A DNA stretch of 21,495 nt from Prevotella sp. UBA3208 (GTDB lineage: Bacteria > Bacteroidota > Bacteroidia > Bacteroidales > Bacteroidaceae), in assembly GCA_002363695.1 (NCBI GenBank), contig DEWO01000096.1:1-21495 (forward strand), in the 5' to 3' direction. The position numbers and the translations under genes are program-made. Under the pieces are notes generated by a model. The model worked only from the letters and a program-made list of their open reading frames with translations. It was not told where the DNA came from and did no database searches. Positions 1-10,588 of the stretch are shown here, piece after piece (the stretch's first letter is position 1; each line of letters opens with the position of its first letter).

Positions 1-56
1 GCGTTCTTTTGCAGGGTGCGCAGTATCTGCAAATCGGTTTCGTCTAAGGTGTTCAT
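1..56 (-). CDS. Lrp/AsnC-family transcriptional regulator, N-terminal fragment
   Basis: Only the first 18 codons are inside the window; the gene starts at an ATG at 56-54 and runs off the left edge. The translation MNTLDETDLQILRTLQKNA (last codon incomplete) matches the opening of Lrp/AsnC regulators, where an LD..D..IL..LQ.N pattern begins the winged helix-turn-helix. Members of the family bind DNA as dimers or octamers and often respond to an amino acid. It is divergent from metY-cysK, and Lrp-type regulators often control the neighbouring divergent gene, so control of sulfur amino acid synthesis is a reasonable inference. A good promoter lies at 163-132 on the minus strand, giving a leader of roughly 70 bases. 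The effector-binding RAM domain is outside the window, so ligand and specificity cannot be judged. Confidence 0.8.
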   Translation of the reverse strand, partial: MNTLDETDLQILRTLQKN

Positions 57-131
57 AGCGTTCGTTGGAATAATTTTCTGTTTACGTCGGTTTGCGGAAC
101 CCCGAATAGAATATTTGCGAGGTTTCGGGTG

Positions 132-163
132 CAAAGATAGGGATATTTTCCGTATTTGCCAAA
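132..163 (-). promoter_or_regulatory. Promoter of the Lrp/AsnC gene
   Basis: Read on the minus strand there is a -33 TTTG at 163-160, a 20-base spacer, and a -7 TATCTTTG at 139-132, which fully matches the Bacteroidetes TTTG-N19-21-TAnnTTTG consensus. It is the mirror image of the metY promoter. Confidence 0.75.
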
Positions 164-177
164 CAATTTGGTGGATA
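153..177. promoter_or_regulatory. Interrupted dyad, candidate regulator operator
   Basis: The core CCAAA-CAA-TTTGG (159-171) is a perfect inverted repeat around a 3-base centre, with further matching arms TAT at 153-155 and ATA at 175-177. It contains both -33 elements. A dimeric regulator such as the adjacent Lrp-type protein could bind here and affect both promoters; that assignment is inference. Confidence 0.5.
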
Positions 178-198
178 TTTCTAAAGTTCGTACCTTTG
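167..198 (+). promoter_or_regulatory. Promoter of metY-cysK
   Basis: A -33 TTTG at 167-170, a 20-base spacer and a -7 TACCTTTG at 191-198 match the Bacteroidetes consensus. The transcript would start near 205, leaving a leader of about 80 bases that ends in an A-rich stretch before the ATG at 286, as is usual in this phylum. Confidence 0.8.
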
Positions 199-285
199 CA
201 CCGTCGGAAAGACAAAATAACTGCCCGAAGACAGAGTAACATATAATAATAAACATATTAAATAAAAAAAGAAAGGAACAGAATT

Positions 286-1578
286 ATGAGCAACAAGAAG
301 AACTATCGTTTCGAGACTCTGCAACTGCATGTAGGCCAAGAACAGGCTGACCCCGCAACTGACGCACGTGCCGTCCCCATCTACCAGACGACATCGTACG
401 TCTTCCGTAACTCACAACATGCTGCCGACCGCTTCGGACTGCGCGACGCGGGCAACATCTACGGTCGGCTGACCAACTCGACACAGGGCGTGTTCGAGGA
501 CCGCGTGGCAGCACTGGAAGGCGGTGTGGCCGGTCTGGCCGTGGCCTCGGGAGCCGCTGCCGTCACGTATGCGCTGCAGAACATTGTGCTGGCCGGCGAC
601 CACATCGTGGCTGCCGACAACCTGTATGGCGGCTCGTACAACCTGATAACCCACACGCTGGCCAATCAGGGCATCACGAACACCATTGTCAACGTGAACG
701 ACCTGCGGGCCGTCGAGGCTGCCATCCGACCCAACACAAGAGCAATATATGCCGAGACGTTCGGCAATCCCAACTCGGACGTCACCAACATTGACGCCCT
801 GGCCGAGGTGGCCCACAAGCACCAGCTGCCGCTGATTATCGACAACACGTTCGGCACGCCGTACCTGATTCGTCCCCTGGAGCACGGAGCCGACATCGTA
901 GTACACTCGGCCACCAAGTTCATAGGCGGTCACGGCTCAAGCCTGGGCGGTGTCATCGTGGACGGCGGACACTTCGACTGGAAGGCCAATGCCGACAAAT
1001 ATCCCACGCTGGCCAAGCCCGACCCCTCGTACCACGGAGCCGTTTTTGCCGACGTTGCCGGGGCTGCGGCATTCGTCACCCGCATCCGTGCCGTAATTTT
1101 AAGGGACACCGGTGCAACAATTTCACCATTCAATGCGTTTATATTATTGCAGGGACTGGAAACGCTGAGCCTGCGCGTGGAGCGTCACGTGGAGAATGCG
1201 CTGAAGGTTGTGGACTTCCTGAAGCAGCATCCGAAGGTTGCCAGCGTCAACCACCCCAGCCTGCCGTCGCACCCCGACCACGCGCTGTATGAGCAGTACT
1301 TCCCGAAGGGCGCGGGCAGCATCTTCACCTTCGAAATCAAGGGTGGCGAGAAGGAGGCTTGGCGATTCATCGACTCGCTGGAGATATTCTCCCTGCTGGC
1401 CAACGTGGCTGACGTGAAGAGCCTGGTCATCCACCCCTACACCACCACCCACTCGCAGCTGTCGCCCGAGGAACTGAAGGAACAGCACATCACGCCGTCG
1501 ACCATCCGTCTGAGCATCGGCACGGAGCACATTGACGACATTCTGGACGACCTGCGGCAGGCATTCGACAAGATATAG
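286..1578 (+). CDS. metY: O-acetylhomoserine sulfhydrylase (PLP-dependent, Cys/Met metabolism family)
   Basis: This cytosolic PLP enzyme is expected to make homocysteine from O-acetylhomoserine and sulfide, the direct sulfhydrylation route to methionine. The 430-residue length fits MetY rather than the shorter MetB/MetC (about 380-400). Typical motifs are the opening [21 protein letters not shown], the YGRLTNST segment, the PLP-proximal LYGGSYNL, the lysine motif [11 protein letters not shown] with Lys211 as the expected Schiff-base residue, and [22 protein letters not shown]. The ATG at 286 follows an A-rich leader and gives a normal N-terminus. It lies 66 bases before cysK, probably in one transcript. 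One short block near 1093-1149 uses rare A/T-ending codons unlike the rest of the gene. Some family members also accept O-acetylserine or succinylated substrates, so exact substrate is inferred. Confidence 0.92.
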   Translation: MSNKKNYRFETLQLHVGQEQADPATDARAVPIYQTTSYVFRNSQHAADRFGLRDAGNIYGRLTNSTQGVFEDRVAALEGGVAGLAVASGAAAVTYALQNIVLAGDHIVAADNLYGGSYNLITHTLANQGITNTIVNVNDLRAVEAAIRPNTRAIYAETFGNPNSDVTNIDALAEVAHKHQLPLIIDNTFGTPYLIRPLEHGADIVVHSATKFIGGHGSSLGGVIVDGGHFDWKANADKYPTLAKPDPSYHGAVFADVAGAAAFVTRIRAVILRDTGATISPFNAFILLQGLETLSLRVERHVENALKVVDFLKQHPKVASVNHPSLPSHPDHALYEQYFPKGAGSIFTFEIKGGEKEAWRFIDSLEIFSLLANVADVKSLVIHPYTTTHSQLSPEELKEQHITPSTIRLSIGTEHIDDILDDLRQAFDKI

Positions 1579-1590
1579 TTTAAGGAAGCG

Positions 1591-1638
1591 TCGAAGCATC
1601 GAAATAACGAAACATCGAAATATCGAAATAAAAGAATA
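1591..1638 (+). repeat. 8-bp tandem repeat before cysK
   Basis: Five consecutive octamers (TCGAAGCA, TCGAAATA, ACGAAACA, TCGAAATA, TCGAAATA) fill 1591-1630, and a degenerate sixth (AAAGAATA) ends seven bases before the cysK ATG. The array occupies most of the metY-cysK spacer. Confidence 0.8.
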
Positions 1639-1644
1639 AAGACT

Positions 1645-2592
1645 ATGGCAAAGATTGCAAAACAGCTGACGGAGCTCATCGGCAACACCCCACTACTTGA
1701 GCTCAACAAATTTTCGGCAGAGAAGGGGCTCGCAACGCCCCTCATTGCGAAAGTAGAGTTCTTTAACCCCGGCGGCAGCGTCAAGGACCGCATAGCCCTC
1801 GCCATGATTGAGGACGCCGAACAGAAGGGCATCCTGAAGCCCGGGGCCACCATCATCGAGCCTACCAGCGGCAACACGGGCGTGGGACTGGCGCTGGTGT
1901 CGGCCGTCAAGGGCTACAAGCTCATCCTGACCATGCCCGAGACCATGAGCGTGGAGCGTCGCAACCTGGTGAAAGCCTACGGTGCCGAGGTGCGTCTGAC
2001 GCCCGGCAAGGACGGTATGCCCGGAGCCATCCGTGCTGCCGAGGCGCTGCGCGACTCGATTCCCGGCAGCGTCATCCTGCAGCAATTTGAGAACCAGGCC
2101 AACCCCGCCAAGCACTATGCCACGACGGGTCCCGAAATCTGGGCTCAGACGGACGGCGAGGTAGACATCTTCGTGGCCGGTGTCGGCACTGGCGGTACGG
2201 TGTCGGGCGTGGCCAAATATCTGAAGGAGCAGAAGAAGGACGTCCGGATAGTAGCCGTGGAGCCGAAGTCGAGCCCCGTGCTGAACGGCGGCCAGAGCGG
2301 TCCGCACAAGATTCAGGGCATCGGCGCCGGCTTCGTGCCCAAGACGTACAGCAGCGAGTTCATCGACGAGGTGTTTGACGTCGACAACGACGACGCCATC
2401 CGCACGGGTCGTCAGATAGCCCGGCAGGAGGGGCTGCTGGTAGGCATCTCTGCCGGTGCGGCACTCTATGCGGCTGCCGAGGTGGCGAAGCGTCCCGAGA
2501 ACAAGGGCAAGAAGGTGGTGGTACTGCTGCCCGACACGGGTGAGCGCTACCTGTCGACCGTACTCTACGCCTTCGAGGAATATCCGCTGTAG
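1645..2592 (+). CDS. cysK: Cysteine synthase A (O-acetylserine sulfhydrylase)
   Basis: The product makes cysteine from O-acetylserine and sulfide with PLP in the cytosol. At 315 residues it has the standard CysK length. Visible motifs are LIGNTPLLEL at 11-20, NPGGSVKDR with Lys47 as the PLP lysine, the substrate loop TSGNTG at 74-79, the phosphate-binding GTGGTVSG and the C-terminal LLPDTGERYLST. The start at 1645 gives the canonical MAKIA..LTELIGNTP opening. The closely related CysM and cystathionine beta-synthase are less likely given GTGGTVSG and the absence of extra domains. It follows metY with no clear promoter between them, so the two sulfide-fixing enzymes are probably co-expressed under the promoter at 167-198. 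Confidence 0.94.
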   Translation: MAKIAKQLTELIGNTPLLELNKFSAEKGLATPLIAKVEFFNPGGSVKDRIALAMIEDAEQKGILKPGATIIEPTSGNTGVGLALVSAVKGYKLILTMPETMSVERRNLVKAYGAEVRLTPGKDGMPGAIRAAEALRDSIPGSVILQQFENQANPAKHYATTGPEIWAQTDGEVDIFVAGVGTGGTVSGVAKYLKEQKKDVRIVAVEPKSSPVLNGGQSGPHKIQGIGAGFVPKTYSSEFIDEVFDVDNDDAIRTGRQIARQEGLLVGISAGAALYAAAEVAKRPENKGKKVVVLLPDTGERYLSTVLYAFEEYPL

Positions 2593-2648
2593 AAGGAGGC
2601 GCTTTGTCGGATTATTTCAATGTCCGGACAAAACAGGCCCTTTTTACC

Positions 2649-2726
2649 CCTTGCGCATGAACGGACTCATTCATGCGCATGACTGGATAAAATCATGCGC
2701 ATGATTCACTCAAATCATGCGCATGA
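2649..2726. repeat. Palindromic 12-mer array with exact 22-bp period
   Basis: TCATGCGCATGA, a perfect palindrome, occurs at 2671-2682, 2693-2704 and 2715-2726, and a 10/12 degenerate copy lies at 2649-2660. All four starts are 22 bases apart. The 10-base spacers are unrelated in sequence. The 2693 copy extends to a 16-base palindrome, AATCATGCGCATGATT (2691-2706). Neighbouring copies could also pair as RNA into 12-bp stems with 10-base loops, and on the minus strand one such stem is followed by TTTTAT. It lies between converging genes, so it is not a conventional promoter site. Confidence 0.9.
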
Positions 2727-2749
2727 ACTGTTTTAGCCATCTGTAAGGG

Positions 2750-2774
2750 AATCGCCAAAACGGGGCGATTTTGT
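2750..2774 (+). terminator. Probable terminator of metY-cysK
   Basis: AATCGCC (2750-2756) and GGCGATT (2764-2770) form a 7-bp stem with a 7-base loop, followed by TTG and then an A/T-rich stretch. The T-run is short, so it is a moderate candidate. On the minus strand the stem is followed by CCCTT, so it is less suited to terminate the opposite operon. Confidence 0.5.
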
Positions 2775-2793
2775 AAAAATTTAGGAGCACGCC

Positions 2794-4440
2794 TTACTCT
2801 GGCACGGCATATCGGTCACCCGTCTGGCGGACGATTTCGCGGGCATAGGGTGTGGGGAATCCCGGACGCTTCACCGTAGCCCCCAGTCCATACTTGCCGC
2901 GGGCAAAGCGACCGTTCTCCTCGGGACGGATGGTCATGTCGTTGTACTTGACCACCAGATAGAAGGCCAGCTGGCGCCAGCGCTCCAGCATCTGCTGAGC
3001 CTGACGGACGCTATAGTCGTTCAGGAATCGCTGCATCTCGGCGGGCTGCATCTTCCTGGCCTTGGCCTCGACGGCGGGCTGCTGCTGGAAGTAAGCCTGC
3101 TGCAGCGAGTCGCGCACCGCACGGAGCGAGGGGAACAGCATCTGATAGCGCGGATAGACCATGTTGCTGACCCAGTTCTCGACCCAGTAGGCGTTCTTCG
3201 TCGAGAAGTTCAGCTCGTCGGCCCCCGGCGTGTTGTAGCACTCGGGGCGCTCGATCATCGAACAGTAGACGGGCGTGTAGGCCACCATGTTGCCGTCGTC
3301 GTTGCCGAACCAGAAGCAGCCGCCCACCTGACGGGGCAGCCACGAGCGCATCTGGCTGACAAACGACCACGAGGTCTGCTGCGTCGAGACGGGACGCTCG
3401 TTGAAGTACTTCTTGCCGTCCACCTTATAATATAATGGCGTGGGACGGTAGGGCATCTGCCAGATGCCGCCGCCGATGTCCGCCGAGTCGATGGCCAGCG
3501 GAGTGCCCTCGTAGTGGTCGCGCATGTCGGCCATCACGTCGGCCACGCTCAGCTTCTTCTCGGGAATGACCCACAGCGGCATGTCCTCGGCATCCTTGTC
3601 CTTGCCCAGTGCCCACGGCAGATAGCGGTCCATGCCCTTCACGTGGTGGTTGAAGAAGCTCCACACCCTGGCGTCGCAGATGCGGCGGCCGCTGAAATCG
3701 GGGAAGGCATAGGCCAGCTTCCACGAGAAGTCCTCGTCCTTGCCCTCGTACCAACCCATCTGGCGGGCATACTTGATGACGTTCTTCGAGTAGAGCACGT
3801 TCTCCTTGTCCTTCAGCGGGAAGCGTCCGATGCGGCTCTGGTTGGCGTGACCGCAGATGGCCTCGTCGGGAATGCGGCGAGCCACCCACACCACACGCTC
3901 CTTCGACTTCTGGCGGTCGGGGCCACAGCCCTGCATCTCCAGAATCCAAGCCTCGTTGGGGTCGCAGATGGTGAACGTCTCACCCTCGGAGTAGTAGCCG
4001 TAGCGCTCGACCAGCGACGTCATGACGCCGATGGCCTCGCGGGCCGACTTCGAGCGTTGCAGGCCGATGTAGATGAGGGAGCCGTAGTCGATGAGTCCCG
4101 TCGAGTCTACCATCTCCTCGCGACCGCCATAGGTCGTCTCGCCGATGGTCACCTGCCACTCGTTGATGTTGCCCACCACGTTGTAGGTCTCGGCAGCCTC
4201 GGGAATCTCGCCCAGATACTTGTTCGTGTCCCACTCGTAAATCTTACGCATGTCGCCCTTCCGATGCTTGGCGGCAGGATAGTGGGCCAGATTCATGAAG
4301 GCGCCATACGAGTCGGCATTGTAGCTGCAGATGACCGAGCCGTCCACAGAGGCTTTCTTGCCGACAATGAAGTTGGTGCAGGCCGTGGCGTACACTGTCG
4401 CCACGAGTGCTGCTGAAAAAAGAATCGTTCGTTTCATCAT
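2794..4440 (-). CDS. Secreted C69-family dipeptidase
   Basis: This is an Ntn-hydrolase peptidase of family C69 (PepD-like), expected to cleave dipeptides in the periplasm or outside the cell. A hydrophobic signal segment covers about residues 3-20 and ends in ATA, directly before Cys21 in ACTNFIVGKKASVDGSV, the usual family start. Cys21 should become the N-terminal nucleophile once the leader is removed. Other family features are the Asn-Ala-Asp-Ser stretch near 42-45, GREEMVDSTGLIDYGSL and the EGETFTICDPNEAWILEMQG block. At 548 residues it fits the long Bacteroidetes secreted form. It is the last gene of the minus-strand operon, 28 bases after GH2. Met2 is an equally possible start. Lipoprotein predictors might misread ATAC as a lipobox. 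The exact dipeptide preference is unknown. Confidence 0.87.
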   Translation of the reverse strand: MMKRTILFSAALVATVYATACTNFIVGKKASVDGSVICSYNADSYGAFMNLAHYPAAKHRKGDMRKIYEWDTNKYLGEIPEAAETYNVVGNINEWQVTIGETTYGGREEMVDSTGLIDYGSLIYIGLQRSKSAREAIGVMTSLVERYGYYSEGETFTICDPNEAWILEMQGCGPDRQKSKERVVWVARRIPDEAICGHANQSRIGRFPLKDKENVLYSKNVIKYARQMGWYEGKDEDFSWKLAYAFPDFSGRRICDARVWSFFNHHVKGMDRYLPWALGKDKDAEDMPLWVIPEKKLSVADVMADMRDHYEGTPLAIDSADIGGGIWQMPYRPTPLYYKVDGKKYFNERPVSTQQTSWSFVSQMRSWLPRQVGGCFWFGNDDGNMVAYTPVYCSMIERPECYNTPGADELNFSTKNAYWVENWVSNMVYPRYQMLFPSLRAVRDSLQQAYFQQQPAVEAKARKMQPAEMQRFLNDYSVRQAQQMLERWRQLAFYLVVKYNDMTIRPEENGRFARGKYGLGATVKRPGFPTPYAREIVRQTGDRYAVPE

Positions 4441-4468
4441 TTATATAATTGCTTTGGGGGTTGTCCGT

Positions 4469-7540
<3,072 letters not shown>

Positions 7541-7571
7541 TTATGAAAATTTGTTTCTTGGGATAAATCCT

Positions 7572-8462
7572 TTAGTCTTGATAAGCTTCCTCTCCAATCT
7601 GCTCGCGAGCCCCGATGGTCATCTTGCGCAAATCGTAGAAAGAGCCGTTATAAATATTGAAGTCTACATTTCCTTTGATACCTGGCAACTTTCCCACATC
7701 CGTATGCTGCCAGAACTTCCAAGCGCCTTTATACTCAACCTTCTCTACGTAGTAGTGGGCTATCCAATAAGGATAAGCATCAAATACCGAGTCGTTTAGG
7801 TATTTCATCTTAAACTTGTAGTAAGTATAGATGATAGGCTTCACACCATAGTGGAACTCAACCATATTCAGCCACAGTTGGACGCTCTGTTTGAACTCCT
7901 CGTCGGTCTGGTTCTTAGGTTTGTGCTCCACATCGAGTACGGGCGGAAGATCGCCACTCTCCAGTTTGACATTCTTGATAAAAAACTCAGCCTGGGCCTT
8001 TGCTGGAGAATGAACGCTGTAGAAGTGGTAGGCGCCACGGGTAAAGCCGTACTCTCTGGCTTGATAGAAGTTGTCAATAAAATTTTCATCAATCTTAGTC
8101 GCTCCTTCAGTGGCTTTAATCATGATAAAGCGCACGGGGAACTTGTCTATCATGCCCTCGTCTTTGAGCGTCTGCCAATCGATTTCACCCTGATGGTGGC
8201 TGATGTCAATACCATGGATTTCGTAGCCTTCAGGATAGCTGATGTCACCATAGAGCGCACGGAAACGGAAACCAAAAGGACTGATGAAGAAATAATAAAA
8301 GAAATATATATAGGCTGCGGACACCAAGCCTCCGCCTATCCACCATGCCCAACCAGGCATGTGCTGCAACAGACGAACAAAGACATTCGGACGCCTATGG
8401 GGCACTGGGCCGGTACGGCGTCCGGATGTCGTTTTTCTATGTGTTGTCCGCTTCTGGGGCAT
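7572..8462 (-). CDS. Membrane-anchored GH25 lysozyme (muramidase)
   Basis: A family 25 glycoside hydrolase that would cleave peptidoglycan beta-1,4 bonds between N-acetylmuramic acid and N-acetylglucosamine. Of 296 residues, about 1-35 are basic and proline-rich, 36-60 form one hydrophobic helix, and about 80-290 form the GH25 barrel. Motifs are the N-terminal strand HGIDISHHQGEIDW with Asp86, FIMIKATEG, GAYHFYS, PPVLDVE with catalytic-type Asp177 and Glu179, PIIYTYY and FWQHTD. The anchor makes it an inner-membrane protein with the enzyme facing the periplasm, unlike freely secreted GH25s. Its ATG shares a base with the pfp stop (TAATG), implying translational coupling. GH2 begins 34 bases after its stop. 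Confidence 0.88.
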   Translation of the reverse strand: MPQKRTTHRKTTSGRRTGPVPHRRPNVFVRLLQHMPGWAWWIGGGLVSAAYIYFFYYFFISPFGFRFRALYGDISYPEGYEIHGIDISHHQGEIDWQTLKDEGMIDKFPVRFIMIKATEGATKIDENFIDNFYQAREYGFTRGAYHFYSVHSPAKAQAEFFIKNVKLESGDLPPVLDVEHKPKNQTDEEFKQSVQLWLNMVEFHYGVKPIIYTYYKFKMKYLNDSVFDAYPYWIAHYYVEKVEYKGAWKFWQHTDVGKLPGIKGNVDFNIYNGSFYDLRKMTIGAREQIGEEAYQD

Positions 8463-10099
8463 TACTTAGCCTTCTCGAGGGCAAGTGTCTTAGTGGGCTG
8501 GTCGCACACCTCCGTGGGTCCCCAGTACTGGATAGGACCAGGATAGACGTATGCTGTCTCGCGAGACCAACGGTCACGCTCCTGAGCAAATGCCTTGAAA
8601 GGAGCACCGTCCAGTTCAACAAGGGCCTTACGGATAACAGGTTTCATCTCGCCATTACGCTTCTCCATGTTCATCATCATGGTGATGGGCACACCACCGG
8701 CAATCCACTGGTCAGCAGGAGCAGTCGTATTCTTCACGATAGCCATGTAACCCGTCTTGCCATTGGCAATCAGCTGAGCAGCAGAGGTTCCAAGCGCATA
8801 GCAGTAGTCTGCATCGAAGTTAGAAGGAGCAGCACAACGTCCCTCATAGCCAAAGAAGTGGTGCAGGGCAGAGAACTTACCGGCATACTTGCCGACCTTC
8901 TTACGACGTTCCAGTTTCTGGGCAACCATCGTAGAAAGCAGTTTCTCGGTCTCAATGAGCGATACCTGCACGTTTCCGTGGGGGTCGCGGTCAAGAGCCA
9001 GCTGACGGGCCACGTTGGTAGGCAGCGAGTTGAACACCTCCAGATTGGTATCTGACAGGTGACTCTTGGCAAAGTCAATAATCTCGCTACGACCCAGATT
9101 CTTGACCTCCGGCTGAGCCAGCACGTCATTCAGCTGAGCGATGAGCTTCTTGATGGCGGGAATGAACTCAATCAGCCCCTCAGGAATGATGACAGTACCG
9201 AAGTTGTTGCCATCGGCAGCACGCTTACAAACCACATCTGCGATGTAAGTCACGATGTCATCAAGCCCCTGCTTCTTAGCCTCCACTTCCTCGCTGATGA
9301 GACAGATATTAGGCTGGGTCTGCAGGGCACACTCCAAAGCGATGTGAGAAGCCGAGCGGCCCATCACCTTAATGAAGTGCCAGTACTTACGGGCAGAATT
9401 GCAGTCGCGCTCGATGTTACCAATCAGCTCTGAATAGGTCTTACAAGCGGTATCGAAACCGAAAGAGGTCTCAATCTGCTCGTTCTTCAGGTCGCCGTCA
9501 ATGGTCTTAGGACAACCGATTACCTGAACACCGTAGTTCTTGGCTGCATAGTACTCAGCCAGCACACAGGCGTTGGTGTTCGAGTCGTCACCACCGATAA
9601 TCACGATAGCCTTGATGTCGAGCTTGCGGATAATCTCAAGACCCTTCTCAAACTGTTCCACCTTCTCCAGTTTGGTACGACCAGAGCCAATCATGTCGAA
9701 ACCACCAGTATTGCGATACTCGTCAATGATGTCAGCAGTCAACTCCATATAGTTGTGGTCGACCAGTCCGCCAGGACCCAGGATGAATCCGAAGAGGCGG
9801 TTCTCGGGGTTCAGCTTCTTAATCTGATCGAACAGACCAGTAATCACGTTGTGACCACCAGGAGCCTGACCACCTGACAGGATGATACCGACGTTCATCT
9901 TCGTGGTATTGGCCTCTGTAGCGGGTTCAAACTCTACAACAGGCATACCATAGGTGTTGGGGAAGAGCTTTTTGATTTCTTCCTGATCGCCCACGCTCTG
10001 TGTGGCAGCACCTTCTTTAACTTTCACAGCTCCCTGGAGCGCCTTAGGCAGTTTTGGCTGGTAGGCAGCTCTTGCAATTTGCAATGCACTTTTTTCCAT
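8462..10099 (-). CDS. pfp: Pyrophosphate-dependent 6-phosphofructokinase, long form
   Basis: This cytosolic enzyme reversibly phosphorylates fructose 6-phosphate with pyrophosphate instead of ATP. The 545-residue length and N-terminal extension match the long PFP type of Bacteroidetes, spirochaetes and the plant beta subunit. Motifs: [10 protein letters not shown] at 75-84, GGDDSNT from 169, [11 protein letters not shown] from 196 and MGRSASH at 246-252. Two PPi-type markers are present: Asp172 in GGDD, where ATP enzymes have Gly, and Lys198 in PKTIDGD, where ATP enzymes have Gly. The ATG at 10099 gives a normal N-terminus and follows a well-formed promoter at 10209-10177. It is the first gene of the operon that continues through GH25, GH2 and C69, an unusual mix for a glycolytic gene. 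Confidence 0.95.
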   Translation of the reverse strand: MEKSALQIARAAYQPKLPKALQGAVKVKEGAATQSVGDQEEIKKLFPNTYGMPVVEFEPATEANTTKMNVGIILSGGQAPGGHNVITGLFDQIKKLNPENRLFGFILGPGGLVDHNYMELTADIIDEYRNTGGFDMIGSGRTKLEKVEQFEKGLEIIRKLDIKAIVIIGGDDSNTNACVLAEYYAAKNYGVQVIGCPKTIDGDLKNEQIETSFGFDTACKTYSELIGNIERDCNSARKYWHFIKVMGRSASHIALECALQTQPNICLISEEVEAKKQGLDDIVTYIADVVCKRAADGNNFGTVIIPEGLIEFIPAIKKLIAQLNDVLAQPEVKNLGRSEIIDFAKSHLSDTNLEVFNSLPTNVARQLALDRDPHGNVQVSLIETEKLLSTMVAQKLERRKKVGKYAGKFSALHHFFGYEGRCAAPSNFDADYCYALGTSAAQLIANGKTGYMAIVKNTTAPADQWIAGGVPITMMMNMEKRNGEMKPVIRKALVELDGAPFKAFAQERDRWSRETAYVYPGPIQYWGPTEVCDQPTKTLALEKAK

Positions 10100-10176
10100 T
10101 GTCTTAACTATTTTAAAAATGAATAATTGTAACCTTCTACGTTGCTTTGACCATCCAGTCGCAAGCTTTCGAAATG

Positions 10177-10209
10177 CAAAAATACGCTTTTTCTATGAGA
10201 AAACACAAA
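10177..10209 (-). promoter_or_regulatory. Promoter of the pfp operon
   Basis: On the minus strand: -33 TTTG at 10209-10206, 21-base spacer, -7 TATTTTTG at 10184-10177. The leader before the pfp ATG is about 70 bases. No other promoter of this quality was noticed further down the operon. Confidence 0.65.
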
Positions 10210-10246
10210 GAAAACATGCTTTTTAAGGTTTTTTTTGCTGACAAGC

Positions 10247-10277
10247 TTTGTTTTATGGAAAAGTTTTCGTATCTTTG
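10247..10277 (+). promoter_or_regulatory. Promoter of the 10320-16802 operon
   Basis: A -33 TTTG at 10247-10250, a 19-base spacer and a -7 TATCTTTG at 10270-10277 fit the Bacteroidetes consensus. The leader is roughly 35-40 bases and ends with AAGGAGAATCAAGTTT before the ATG, an unusually good ribosome-binding site for this phylum. Confidence 0.75.
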
Positions 10278-10319
10278 ACAACGCAAACAACCATATAATA
10301 AATAAGGAGAATCAAGTTT

Positions 10320-10583
10320 ATGGCTAACAAAAGATCACTCAAACGTTCCATCACGCTCATCTGCGAAGAGCTATTCGCGGAATGTGTTGCCGCGTCTCTC
10401 TACGGGCACAATCCTGACACAGCAGAGGCTTTGATCTTCAGCATTATCAAGATGCAGGATCATTTCATTCGCCGTATTTCACATCCAGAACCGGGTATTC
10501 TTTCTAAGGTATATTACAAGGACCTGAGAGAAAAGTTCGCAGCACAAGTGGGAGAAATCATTGACCAAATCAGTACACTTTGA
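10320..10583 (+). CDS. Small protein of unknown function
   Basis: An 87-residue protein that I do not recognise as a named family. It starts with a basic stretch (MANKRSLKRS), and the rest looks mostly helical, with ITLICEELFAECVAASLYG followed by PDTAEALIFSIIKMQDHFIRRI and a C-terminal amphipathic segment ending in IIDQISTL. No signal peptide or membrane segment is visible, so it should be cytoplasmic. An AAGGAG-like site lies 10 bases before the ATG, and a strong promoter is just upstream, so it is very likely expressed. It is the first gene of a six-gene run, and its TGA is only five bases from the ATG of the acyltransferase. Its job is unknown; co-transcription with envelope genes is the only clue. 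Confidence 0.75.
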   Translation: MANKRSLKRSITLICEELFAECVAASLYGHNPDTAEALIFSIIKMQDHFIRRISHPEPGILSKVYYKDLREKFAAQVGEIIDQISTL

Positions 10584-10588
10584 AAACT

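Noticed and set aside
199..285. SAM or other riboswitch in the metY leader
   Set aside because: The leader is about 80 bases, mostly A/T, and I see no conserved stems of a known sulfur-related riboswitch.
2456..2704. A small plus-strand frame running from the cysK end into the palindrome array
   Set aside because: Most of it overlaps cysK in another frame, and the Arg/Cys-rich composition looks like a shadow.
2649..2726. CRISPR array
   Set aside because: Repeat 12 bp and spacer 10 bp are far too short, the repeat is a perfect palindrome, and no cas genes are near.
3514..4416. A 300-codon open frame antisense to the C69 gene
   Set aside because: The C69 frame has a clear family match and signal peptide. 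The antisense frame has no recognisable domain and arises from GC-biased third positions.
8345..9055. A 236-codon plus-strand frame across the GH25-pfp junction
   Set aside because: Both minus-strand genes there have strong family motifs; the plus frame has no domain and no promoter.
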